A stretch of 64,000 bases of DNA. It comes from Roseovarius sp. MMSF_3359. GTDB lineage: Bacteria; Pseudomonadota; Alphaproteobacteria; Rhodobacterales; Rhodobacteraceae. Below, one piece after another: positions 23,458 to 31,803 of the stretch. Each line of letters begins with the position of its first letter. Position 1 is the stretch's first letter. The translations under genes were made by a program, and so were the position numbers. The notes beneath the pieces are model-generated. The model saw nothing but the letters and a program-made list of their open reading frames with translations, was not told where the DNA came from and searched no databases. The stretch lies in NCBI RefSeq assembly GCF_030733385.1, contig NZ_JASHJC010000014.1, positions 1 to 64,000 of the forward strand, written 5' to 3'.

Positions 23458-24525
23458 ATGGGTTCTGCACGCGGAAAAAGAACGCTCAAACAAACCGTTA
23501 GGTGGGTGACCGCCGCGTCATGCCTGCTGGTTCTGGTGGCCTGCACCTCCCGCGATACCGCCATGCGCGCCGCCCCGGATCCGTCGGGCAGCATTCAGCC
23601 GGTTTACGTGGCCACGACCCGGGCGCTTGATCGGACCGGGCCGGTCTTCGGCGAGGCACGTCCGACGCGGCTGAATTACTTCCGGGTCGATGTTTCGGTC
23701 CCGCCGACCCATGAAGTGGGTCAGATCGAATGGGCGCGGGGGACGCCGGATGCCCGGACCGATTTCGTCGTGACTGACACGCAGGTTTTCGACGGCGCGT
23801 CCGACATGGCGCGGCGGGTTCAGCGGTCGACGCCGGGGCGGGAAACGCTGGTTTTCATCCACGGCTACAACAACACCCTGTCCGAGGCGATGTACCGTCT
23901 GGCGCAGATCCGAACCGACTTCAATGACCGCAACCCGGCGGTCTTGTTCTCCTGGCCCTCGGCAGGCGATCCGCGCGGATATGTCTATGACCGCGACAGC
24001 GTTCTCTTCGCCAGGGACGATCTTGAAACGGTGCTGCAGGCCTTGACCGCCGCGCCGGGGGAAAAGGTCTTCTTGATGGCGCATTCCGTGGGCTCGCACC
24101 TGACCATGGAGGTCTTGCGCCAGGCGGCACTGCGGGGCGACAGGCGTCTTTTGAGCCGGATCAACGGCGTCGTGCTGATGTCGCCCGATATCGACCCGGA
24201 CCTGTTCCGCCGTCAGGCAGAGGCGATCGGGAAACTGCCGCAACCCTTCATTATCTTCACCTCCGAGCAGGACCGCGCCCTCGGGATTTCCGCCTTGCTG
24301 AGCGGGCGCAAACCCCGGCTTGGCGTGGTGAACTCGCCCGAGAACGTGGAGGGGCTTGATGTGAAGGTCGTCGATTTCTCGGAAGTGTCCGATGGCAAGG
24401 GGATGAACCATATCGTGCCGGTCACATCCCCCAGTGCCGTGAGCCTGCTAAAAGGCCTGATCTCACAATCCGAACGCGAGGGTCACTGGATGAGTGATTT
24501 CATCGTGCTGCACAAGCAGCCCTGA
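23458..24525 (+). CDS. lipoprotein alpha/beta hydrolase (DUF900-like)
   Basis: 355 residues. A basic N-terminus (ARGKRTLKQTVRW) and hydrophobic core lead to the lipobox LVAC near residue 29, so it is probably a periplasm-facing lipoprotein. The hydrolase domain has TLVFIHGYNNTL (about 130-141), nucleophile elbow MAHSVGSH with Ser, DIDPD and a terminal GMNHI giving the His. This is the DUF900/esterase-like family; substrate unknown. A GTG 48 bases in is possible as start, but it would remove the basic N-region of the signal peptide. Its stop adjoins pepF tail to tail. Confidence 0.82.
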   Translation: MGSARGKRTLKQTVRWVTAASCLLVLVACTSRDTAMRAAPDPSGSIQPVYVATTRALDRTGPVFGEARPTRLNYFRVDVSVPPTHEVGQIEWARGTPDARTDFVVTDTQVFDGASDMARRVQRSTPGRETLVFIHGYNNTLSEAMYRLAQIRTDFNDRNPAVLFSWPSAGDPRGYVYDRDSVLFARDDLETVLQALTAAPGEKVFLMAHSVGSHLTMEVLRQAALRGDRRLLSRINGVVLMSPDIDPDLFRRQAEAIGKLPQPFIIFTSEQDRALGISALLSGRKPRLGVVNSPENVEGLDVKVVDFSEVSDGKGMNHIVPVTSPSAVSLLKGLISQSEREGHWMSDFIVLHKQP

Positions 24526-26346
24526 TCAATCCTCCATCGCCTCCAACTGGTCGATGAAGCCCGAAATCATCGACAGGCCCTTGTCCCAGAATTTCGGATC
24601 CGACGCATCAAGGCCGAAGGGCGCCAGAAGCTCTTTGTGGTGTTTTGATCCGCCCGCGCGCAGCATGTCGAAATACTTGTCCTGGAACCCGTCGGGGTTC
24701 TCCTCGTAAACCGCATAAAGCGCGTTCACCAACCCGTCGCCGAAGGCATAGGCGTAGACGTAGAAGGGCGAATGCACGAAATGCGGGATATAGGCCCAGA
24801 AAGCTTCGTAGCCGTCCATGAACTCGAATGCGGGGCCAAGGGATTCCGCCTGGACGCTCATCCAGAGCGCGTTGATATCGTCCGGCGTCAATTCGCCCTC
24901 GCGCCGGGCGGCGTGCAATTTGCATTCGAAATCGTAAAACGCGATCTGGCGGATGACGGTGTTGATCATGTCCTCGACCTTGCCCGCCAGCAGCACCTTG
25001 CGCTCGGCATCGTCCTTGGCGTTGTCAAGCATGGTGCGGAAGGTCAGCATCTCGCCGAACACGCTGGCGGTTTCGGCGAGCGTGAGCGGGGTTGAGGCCA
25101 GAAGTTCGCCCTGATCTGCGGCCAGCACCTGATGCACGCCGTGGCCCAGCTCATGGGCGAGTGTCATCACGTCGCGCGGTTTGCCGAGGTAGTTCAGCAT
25201 CACATATGGGTGCACCGTTGTCACGGTCGGGTGCGCGAACGCGCCGGGGGCCTTGCCGGGTTTCACGCCCGCGTCGATCCAGCCCCTGTCAAAGAACGGC
25301 TGCGCCAGATCCCCCATGCGCGGGTCAAAGGCGGAGTAGGCGTCCATCACGGTCTTTTCCGCGGCGGGCCAGTCCACGACCCTGGTGTCTTCGATGGGCA
25401 GGGGCGCATTACGGTCCCAGACCTGCATCACGTCAAGGCCGAGCCATTTGCGCTTGAGCTCGTAATAGCGGTGGCTGAGCTTGGGGTAGGCGGCAACCAC
25501 GGCATCGCGCAGCGCCTCGACTACCTCGGCCTCCACGTCGTTCGACAAATGCCGTCCGGTTTGTGCCGTGGGCATCTTGCGCCAGCGGTCGATCACTTCC
25601 TTTTCCTTGGCCGCCGTGTTGTGGACGCGGGCAAAGGTGCGGATGTTCTCGCCAAAGACGCGGGCCAACTCGCGGCTCGCCGCCTCGCGTTTGGCGCGGT
25701 CCTGCTCGGTCAGCAGGTTGAGCGTGCCTTCGATGTTCAGCTCTTCGCCGTCCACGTCAAAGGTCAGCCCGGCGATGGTCTCGTCGAAGAGACGCTCCCA
25801 GGCATCGCCTACGACACCCAGATCGTGCAGGAACTTCTCCAACTCGTCGCTGAGTTGATGCGGCTTCATCGCGCGGATGCGGCGGATCACCGGCGCATAG
25901 CGGGCCAGATCAGCGTCTTCCGCGTACATCGCCTTGAGGCTGTCCTCATCCAGCCGGTTGAGTTCCAGCGTGAAGAAGACCAGCGGCGTGGTGAAGTTGG
26001 TGATCTTTTCCTGGCAGTCGGACAGGAACTTGGTGCGGTCGCCATCAGTGGTCAACTGGTAGTAGCGCAGGCTGGCGAAGGACATGATCCGACCGGCGAT
26101 ATTGCTGATCTTCTCATCCCGGTGGATACATTCCAGAAGCCCCGCCGCATCCAGCGTCTCGAGCTTGCCTTCGTAATCCGCCGCAAAACTTGCGCAGGCC
26201 TCTTCCAGCCATTCCAGATCACGGGTCAGCTCGGGCGCATCTTCGGCGGCATAGAGATCGCTCAGGTCCCATTCCGGCAGGTTGCCAAGATCTTTCCCGC
26301 CGGTCGCGTCTGTGGCGTCAAATGTGGGCTGAACGTCGTGCAACAT
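24526..26346 (-). CDS. pepF: M3 family oligoendopeptidase F
   Basis: 606 residues, normal for the PepF/M3 clade. The zinc site TLAHELGHGVHQ (HELGH at 398-402) is followed about 25 residues later by the Glu-containing segment TLAETASVFGEML. It is a cytoplasmic metallopeptidase cutting oligopeptides of roughly 7-17 residues. It is followed downstream (convergent) by the lipoprotein gene with no spacer, and preceded by the DNA ligase gene on the same strand with 51 bases between. Confidence 0.93.
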   Translation of the reverse strand: MLHDVQPTFDATDATGGKDLGNLPEWDLSDLYAAEDAPELTRDLEWLEEACASFAADYEGKLETLDAAGLLECIHRDEKISNIAGRIMSFASLRYYQLTTDGDRTKFLSDCQEKITNFTTPLVFFTLELNRLDEDSLKAMYAEDADLARYAPVIRRIRAMKPHQLSDELEKFLHDLGVVGDAWERLFDETIAGLTFDVDGEELNIEGTLNLLTEQDRAKREAASRELARVFGENIRTFARVHNTAAKEKEVIDRWRKMPTAQTGRHLSNDVEAEVVEALRDAVVAAYPKLSHRYYELKRKWLGLDVMQVWDRNAPLPIEDTRVVDWPAAEKTVMDAYSAFDPRMGDLAQPFFDRGWIDAGVKPGKAPGAFAHPTVTTVHPYVMLNYLGKPRDVMTLAHELGHGVHQVLAADQGELLASTPLTLAETASVFGEMLTFRTMLDNAKDDAERKVLLAGKVEDMINTVIRQIAFYDFECKLHAARREGELTPDDINALWMSVQAESLGPAFEFMDGYEAFWAYIPHFVHSPFYVYAYAFGDGLVNALYAVYEENPDGFQDKYFDMLRAGGSKHHKELLAPFGLDASDPKFWDKGLSMISGFIDQLEAMED

Positions 26347-26397
26347 ATGGATCTCCTGATTGCGTTTGATCTGACATAGGCGGGACGGGCGCGGGCC

Positions 26398-27996
26398 TCA
26401 ACCGTATTGCGCCAAAATGTCGTTAAGATCGTCGAGGGTATTGGCTTGCGCCGCGGATTTGTCATGACGCCAACGGGCCATGCGGGGGAAGCGCAGGGCG
26501 ACGCCGGATTTGTGCCTTGTCGATGGTGCGATGCCTTCAAAGGCGATTTCGAAAACATGTTCCGGCGTGACCCGCCGCACCGGGCCGAAGCGTTCCAGCG
26601 TGTTCTTGCGCACCCAGGCGGTGATCTTGCGGAACTCCGCATCGGTCAGGCCGGAATAGGCCTTGGTGAAGGGCACCAGTTCGTTGCCGTTCCAGACCGC
26701 AAAGGTGAAATCGGTAAAGAGGTTGGCGCGCCGCCCGTGGCCTTGTTGGGCATAGATCATCACCGCGTCGATGGTCAGCGGGTCGAGCTTCCATTTCCAC
26801 CAATCGCCTTTCTTGCGGCCCACATGATAGGGGCTGCTTGCGCGTTTGAGCATCAAGCCCTCGGCGCGTTTGTCCCGTGCCGCACCGCGCAGGTCAGCCA
26901 GGGCGCGCCAGTCGTCATTCGGCAGGAGCGGGGCCAGGCGGATCGGCGCGTCATCTGGTGTCTGGCTGAGCAATGCCTCAAGCGCCGCGCGCCGCTCGGC
27001 AAAGGGCTGCGCGCGCAGGTCGGTATGGTCGTTTTCCAGCAGATCATAGGCGACCAGCATCGCCGGCGCGTCCTTGAGCAGTTTTTTGGGCACGGTCTTG
27101 CGGCCAATGCGCTTTTGCAGGTCGTTGAAGGGCAGGGGGCCATCCCCGGCGTGATCCCAAGCGAGGATTTCGCCATCGACTACCACGCCATCGGGAAGAT
27201 AGTCGCAAAGCCGCGCGAACTCGGGGAAACGGTCGGTCATCAGCTCTTCACCGCGCGACCAGACGAAATGCGCGCCGCCCCGGCGGATGATCTGACCGCG
27301 GATGCCGTCCCATTTCCATTCGGCCACCCATTCCGACGGTTGCCCCAAATCCTCGGGCGCGCCTTCAAGCGCGTGAGCGAGGCAGAACGGATAGGGGCGC
27401 GAGAGGCCTGCAGACGGATCAGGCGCTTCGATCAACGCGCGGTAGGTGGTGGTTTCTGGCGTCCAGTCGCCCATCAACCGATGCGCAAGTTCGGCTTCGT
27501 CCTGCCCGGTGGCCTGCGCCAGCCCCCGGGTCATCAGCTTGCGGCTGACGCCAACGCGGAACCCGCCCGTGAGCAGCTTGTTGAACACCAGCCGCTCGGC
27601 CGCCTCCATCCGGTCCCAGGCGTCGAGTATGGCGGTTTTCCGGTCGGCCTCTTCCGCCTGGTCCAGCGCGCGCAGCCGGGTGATCCAGTCTGTGAGGCTG
27701 TCATCATGGGTGGCGCTCGGCGGTGGCAGGACCAGCGCGATGGTCTCCGCCAGATCGCCCACGATCGGATAGCTTTCTTCAAAGAGCCAGAGCGGGATGC
27801 CTGCACGCTCCGCCGCCCATTCGCGCAGCTTGGTCGTGGTAATTGCCCGGCGCGGGCGGCGCCCGGAGAAAAGAGCGATCGTCCAGAGCTTGTCATCGTC
27901 GGGCGCAGCGGCGAAATACGCGGCCAGGGCCGCGACCTTGCGGGTCGTTTTCGTCGTCTGGTCGATGGTTGAATAGAGGGCGACAAAGCGTTTCAT
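26398..27996 (-). CDS. ATP-dependent DNA ligase (damage-response ligase)
   Basis: 532 residues. An N-terminal helical domain (about 1-200) precedes the nucleotidyltransferase core: EWKWDGIRGQ gives the adenylated lysine K228, DGEILAW motif III, EGLMLKR motif IV, and WWKWKLDPLTIDAVMIY motif V; an OB-fold domain ends the protein. This is the family annotated as cisplatin damage response ATP-dependent ligase. It overlaps by four bases the metallo-beta-lactamase nuclease gene upstream, a pairing conserved in many bacteria. The helicase and PdeM endonuclease that often complete the set are not here. Confidence 0.9.
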   Translation of the reverse strand: MKRFVALYSTIDQTTKTTRKVAALAAYFAAAPDDDKLWTIALFSGRRPRRAITTTKLREWAAERAGIPLWLFEESYPIVGDLAETIALVLPPPSATHDDSLTDWITRLRALDQAEEADRKTAILDAWDRMEAAERLVFNKLLTGGFRVGVSRKLMTRGLAQATGQDEAELAHRLMGDWTPETTTYRALIEAPDPSAGLSRPYPFCLAHALEGAPEDLGQPSEWVAEWKWDGIRGQIIRRGGAHFVWSRGEELMTDRFPEFARLCDYLPDGVVVDGEILAWDHAGDGPLPFNDLQKRIGRKTVPKKLLKDAPAMLVAYDLLENDHTDLRAQPFAERRAALEALLSQTPDDAPIRLAPLLPNDDWRALADLRGAARDKRAEGLMLKRASSPYHVGRKKGDWWKWKLDPLTIDAVMIYAQQGHGRRANLFTDFTFAVWNGNELVPFTKAYSGLTDAEFRKITAWVRKNTLERFGPVRRVTPEHVFEIAFEGIAPSTRHKSGVALRFPRMARWRHDKSAAQANTLDDLNDILAQYG

Positions 27997-28994
27997 TCTG
28001 CGTCCCCATCGTCGAGCGTTTCGCCGGTGAACTCGGTCGGGACAACCTCCGCATCATACCCCTGGTCCTTTAGCCAGCGCGCGAAGATATCCGTGTAACC
28101 ATGCGTTACGAATATCTTTTCCGCGCCAGTATCGGCAATCGCACTATTGAGTCCGGCCCAGTCCGCGTGGTCTGAGAGGACAAAACCGCGATCCGCCGCG
28201 CGCCGCCGCCGCACCCCGCGCAGCCGCATCCAGCCCGAGGCAAAACCGGTGGATTGCGCCCCGAAGCGTCGCGCCCAGGCGGAACCAAGCGCCGAGGGCG
28301 GGGCGAGGACCAATGCGCCCGGATGCGCCTTGGGGTCGGTCTCGGGCGTCACCTGTATCGTGTCGGGCAAGGCGATACCCTGCGCGCGCATGACCGCATT
28401 GGTGTTCTCGACCGCGCCATGGGTGAGGATCGGGCCGATCCCGGCGTCCAACAGGCTCAACACCCGCTGCGCCTTGCCAAAGGAATAGGCGCCCAGCAGG
28501 CTCGCCCGTCCTTCGGCGGCGTTGCTGGCCCACCACGTGTTGATTTCCGCGCGGATCACCTCCTCGGCGGGCCAGGTGAAAACCGGCAGGCCGAAGGTGC
28601 ATTCCGAGATGAAGGCGTCGCATTTGACCGGCTCGAACGGGGTCGAGAGCGCGTCGGGCGTGACCTTGTAATCGCCTGAGACGACCCAGACCTCACCCGC
28701 GACCTCGACCCGGATCTGCGCCGAGCCGGGGACATGGCCCGCCGGGTGGAACGACACGCGCGCATCGCCGATCTTGATCTCCCGCGCATAGGGGATGGTC
28801 TCCAGCGTGATATCGCCCAACCGGTGGCGGATCACGGGCGCCGCGATATCAGTTGAGAGATAGCGTTTGTGGCCCGCGCGCGCATGATCTGAGTGGCCAT
28901 GGGTGATGAGCGCCCGATCCACCGGACGCCACGGGTCGATGTAGAAGTCTCCGGCGGGGCAATAGATGCCCGCAGGCTTGAAACGCAGAACCAT
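27993..28994 (-). CDS. ligase-associated DNA damage response exonuclease (MBL/beta-CASP fold)
   Basis: 333 residues. Metallo-beta-lactamase zinc motif THGHSDHARAGH (H32, H34, D36, H37), then PAGHVPGSAQ, VSGDYK and a late FVLSDHADW and FVTHGYTD. These fit SNM1/CPSF-like nucleases working beside the ATP-dependent ligase on interstrand crosslinks or strand ends. Its stop overlaps the ligase start as ATGA, so the pair is a translationally coupled repair unit. Confidence 0.9.
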   Translation of the reverse strand: MVLRFKPAGIYCPAGDFYIDPWRPVDRALITHGHSDHARAGHKRYLSTDIAAPVIRHRLGDITLETIPYAREIKIGDARVSFHPAGHVPGSAQIRVEVAGEVWVVSGDYKVTPDALSTPFEPVKCDAFISECTFGLPVFTWPAEEVIRAEINTWWASNAAEGRASLLGAYSFGKAQRVLSLLDAGIGPILTHGAVENTNAVMRAQGIALPDTIQVTPETDPKAHPGALVLAPPSALGSAWARRFGAQSTGFASGWMRLRGVRRRRAADRGFVLSDHADWAGLNSAIADTGAEKIFVTHGYTDIFARWLKDQGYDAEVVPTEFTGETLDDGDAE

Positions 28995-29090
28995 GAGGAG
29001 AGATTAGGCGGAATCGCGCGAATGGCCAGTCTTGCGGGCTGGGCGGCGGCGGCTATGCTGCCGGAAAATGACAGCGGGAGCGACGAGACC

Positions 29091-29921
29091 ATGAGATTTG
29101 TGCGATATGGCGAGGCGGGGCAGGAAAAGCCCGGGGTGTTGGACGCGAATGGCGCGGTGCGGGATCTGTCGGATCATATCGACGATCTGGCAGGCGAGGC
29201 GCTTGGTAATCTGCCCGCGGTCGACCCGGCAAGCTTGCCACTGGTGCCGGGAGAGCCGCGCCTTGGGCCGCCGGTGGGTGGTGTCGGCAAGTTTGTCTGT
29301 ATCGGGCTCAACTTCTCGGATCACGCGGCAGAGGCGGGGCTGCAACCGCCGCCCGAGCCAATTGTCTTCATGAAGGCCACCTCGGCCATTATCGGCCCAA
29401 CAGACACCGTCCTGATGCCGCGCGGTTCGACCCGGTCGGATTGGGAAGTGGAGCTGGCCATCGTGATCGGCAGACACGCGAAATACGTCTCCGAGGCCGA
29501 CGCGCTCGATCATGTGGCAGGCTACACGATTGCCAATGACGTCTCGGAACGCGAGTTCCAGATCGAACGCAAGGGGCAGTGGACCAAGGGCAAAAGCTGC
29601 GACACGTTCGGGCCGATTGGGCCGTGGCTCGTCACCCCGGATGAGATCCCGGATGTGCAAGCGCTTGATATGTCACTGGATGTGAATGGCGAGCGGATGC
29701 AGACGGGCAATACCAGTTCGATGATCTTCTCGGTGGCGCATATCATCTCTTACTTGAGCGGGATGATGTCCCTGCATCCGGGTGACGTGATTGCCACGGG
29801 AACGCCGCCGGGTGTTGGCATGGGCATGAAGCCGCCGCGATACCTGAAGGACGGTGACGTGATGACGCTTGAAATTACCGGCCTTGGCCGCCAACAGCTG
29901 AACGTGACGTATGATCCCTAG
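29091..29921 (+). CDS. fumarylacetoacetate hydrolase (FAH) family protein
   Basis: 276 residues from ATG 29091 (MRFVRYGEAGQEKPGVLD). The FAH core has KFVCIGLNFSDHAAE, PIVFMKATSAIIGP, DWEVELAIVIG and GYTIANDVSEREFQ with the metal-binding acidic residues (E of EVEL, D of NDVS) and GDVIATGTPPGVGMG. Such enzymes hydrolyse or decarboxylate acylpyruvates, oxaloacetate or ring-cleavage products; the exact substrate is unclear. Its 3' end overlaps the antisense hydrolase gene by 47 bases. Confidence 0.9.
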   Translation: MRFVRYGEAGQEKPGVLDANGAVRDLSDHIDDLAGEALGNLPAVDPASLPLVPGEPRLGPPVGGVGKFVCIGLNFSDHAAEAGLQPPPEPIVFMKATSAIIGPTDTVLMPRGSTRSDWEVELAIVIGRHAKYVSEADALDHVAGYTIANDVSEREFQIERKGQWTKGKSCDTFGPIGPWLVTPDEIPDVQALDMSLDVNGERMQTGNTSSMIFSVAHIISYLSGMMSLHPGDVIATGTPPGVGMGMKPPRYLKDGDVMTLEITGLGRQQLNVTYDP

Positions 29922-30861
29922 GGGCCTCGGTGGCCGCGTCGAACATGTCGCAATAGGTGTCGAGGGCGCGCCCGCGGATATCCGGGCTGTCCATCAGTAA
30001 TTCGTGCTTGCCACCGTCGACCATCTCAAGCCGGGCGCCGGGCCAGCGGTTCACACGGTCGTCGATGCGCGGGACGTCGACGATCTGCTCGTCCGATCCA
30101 AGATAGGTCACGCTTGGCATGTCCGGTGAGGGCAGGCGGGACAGGTACCGACATTCCTTGAGCGCCTCGTAAAGCCAACGCAGGCTCGGGCCGCCAAGCG
30201 CCAGGGTTGGCTGCGCCAGTGTCTGGTCGATCATGTACTGATACATTTCAGGGTCGTTGGTGAGCTTGTTGCTTTCAAACGGTTCGATCAGCACATAGCT
30301 TTCCGGCGATGTCCCCGGCGCCACAAGGTGACCCCAGCCAAACCGCCGCCCGCCCCAGGACAGAGACCACGCGACGGGCCGCAGCGTCTGCGACATCTGG
30401 ATGCCCCACATCGGGGCGGAAAAGGCACAGGAATTGACCGGTAACCCGTTCAGCGCCGCCCTGAGGCCAATGCAGCCGCCCATGGAATGGGCCAGCAGAT
30501 GCCACGGTTTGGGCAGGTCCAGCTTTTCGGCGGCAGCAACCATCGCGGCAACATCGCGCTGATAATCGCTGAACTCGAGGACATGACCGGCCATCGCGTC
30601 AGTGACCAACCGGTCGGCGATCCCCTGGCCGCGCCAGTCGATGACCAGCGTGGCATAGCCGCGCTTGGCCAGATGGGCCGCCGTGCGGCCGTATTTCTCG
30701 ATATATTCAGTGCGGCCAGGGAACAGCAGAACCGTTCCCTTGGACGCGTCTTTTGCCCAGGCTGCCACCCGGATACGCACCCCGTCATCGGCCGTCAGCC
30801 ACCAGGCCTCTCCGCCATCAGGACCATCCGCGATTTCCGCGAAAAAGGGTGCGTTTTCCAT
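29875..30861 (-). CDS. alpha/beta hydrolase (lysophospholipase/monoacylglycerol lipase-like)
   Basis: 328 residues. LLFPGRTEYIEKYG, VIDWRGQGIADR and the nucleophile elbow HLLAHSMGGCIG with catalytic Ser are typical of PldB-like lysophospholipases; DGGKHELLMD supplies the His. No signal peptide, so cytoplasmic or membrane-associated. The last 16 residues or so lie over the end of the convergent FAH gene and may be a recent extension. Its ATG overlaps the TAA of the SCP2 gene by one base. Confidence 0.87.
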   Translation of the reverse strand: MENAPFFAEIADGPDGGEAWWLTADDGVRIRVAAWAKDASKGTVLLFPGRTEYIEKYGRTAAHLAKRGYATLVIDWRGQGIADRLVTDAMAGHVLEFSDYQRDVAAMVAAAEKLDLPKPWHLLAHSMGGCIGLRAALNGLPVNSCAFSAPMWGIQMSQTLRPVAWSLSWGGRRFGWGHLVAPGTSPESYVLIEPFESNKLTNDPEMYQYMIDQTLAQPTLALGGPSLRWLYEALKECRYLSRLPSPDMPSVTYLGSDEQIVDVPRIDDRVNRWPGARLEMVDGGKHELLMDSPDIRGRALDTYCDMFDAATEAPRDHTSRSAVGGQGR

Positions 30862-31151
30862 TAGCTGAGTACGCTTCCGAGCTGCATCGCCATGCCCATG
30901 TCGCCATCGACGCTCAGCTTGCCGGTCATGAAGGCCGCCGTCGGATCAAGGTCGCCTTCGAGGATAGACTGGAATGTCTCGGCATCCGCCGACAGGGTCA
31001 CGTCCGCCTCATCGTCGCCGGCGCGCGCACCATCGCCATCGACCATGATGGCACCTTCGTCTTCGATGACGAACTTCGCCGTTCCCGAAAAACCGTCACT
31101 GCCCATCTTTTCGTTCAGGGCCGCCACAGCGGATGTGATTACGTCGCTCAT
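30861..31151 (-). CDS. SCP2 sterol-binding domain protein
   Basis: 96 residues, a stand-alone SCP2 domain: FVIEDEGAIMVDGDGA, DADVTLSADAETFQSILEGDLDPTAAFMTGKLSVDGDMGMAMQL (seen in part as TAAFMTGKLSVDGDMGMAM). The fold binds hydrophobic molecules such as acyl chains. Coupling by a one-base TAATG overlap to the lysophospholipase-like gene suggests shared handling of a lipid. The specific ligand is unknown. Confidence 0.92.
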   Translation of the reverse strand: MSDVITSAVAALNEKMGSDGFSGTAKFVIEDEGAIMVDGDGARAGDDEADVTLSADAETFQSILEGDLDPTAAFMTGKLSVDGDMGMAMQLGSVLS

Positions 31152-31221
31152 TTGCGTTTCCTCCGATTTTGACAGCGCGGGGGTTTGAATTCCGGCTGCG
31201 CACGCTAAACTCTACGCTGTT

Positions 31222-31785
31222 ATGAGCGCACTGAATCACTTCCTCAAGAATACCGTTGCGGCATTTGGCGCGATAGTCATGTTTTCCATACCTTGCGCTG
31301 CGGCGGATCAGGCACGTCTGGACCGACTCTATGCGCAACTGCTGCAAGCCGAAGAGGCCGAAGCGGTCAAAATCGGCAAGGAAATAACGCTTGAACTATC
31401 GCGTTCGGGGTCGTCGGCGATGGATCTGCTTCTGAAGCGTGGTCGCGATGCGCTGGAGGCCGGAGAGACCGAGGCGGCGATCGAACACCTGACCGCTTTG
31501 ACTGATCATGCGCCGGAATTCGCCGAAGGCTGGCACCTGCGGGCGGTGGCTTACCGGCAAGCGGACCTGTTTGGTCAGGCGATTTCGGACCTTGAACGGG
31601 CGCTGGCCCTGCGACCGCGTAATTTCGAGGCGATCTATGGGCTTGGCGTGATACTCGAAGAACTGGACCGGCCGCAGATGGCCTATGAAGCCTATAGCCG
31701 TGTCTTGGAGATCCATCCGCATTTCGAAGATACCTCCGAGGTGCTGGACCGCCTCGGGCAGTCGCTGGAAGGCGAAGACCTCTGA
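31222..31785 (+). CDS. secreted tetratricopeptide repeat protein
   Basis: 187 residues. A signal peptide (about 1-28, cut near CAAA) is followed by a helical region with TPR units about 64-165; GRDALEAGETEAAIEHLTAL and RQADLFGQAISDLERALALR are clear repeat halves. It probably acts as a periplasmic scaffold; partners unknown. The helicase gene begins 18 bases downstream, so both may be co-transcribed, but no functional connection is evident. Confidence 0.82.
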   Translation: MSALNHFLKNTVAAFGAIVMFSIPCAAADQARLDRLYAQLLQAEEAEAVKIGKEITLELSRSGSSAMDLLLKRGRDALEAGETEAAIEHLTALTDHAPEFAEGWHLRAVAYRQADLFGQAISDLERALALRPRNFEAIYGLGVILEELDRPQMAYEAYSRVLEIHPHFEDTSEVLDRLGQSLEGEDL

Positions 31786-31803
31786 CAGGAACGGAGCAGG
31801 CCG

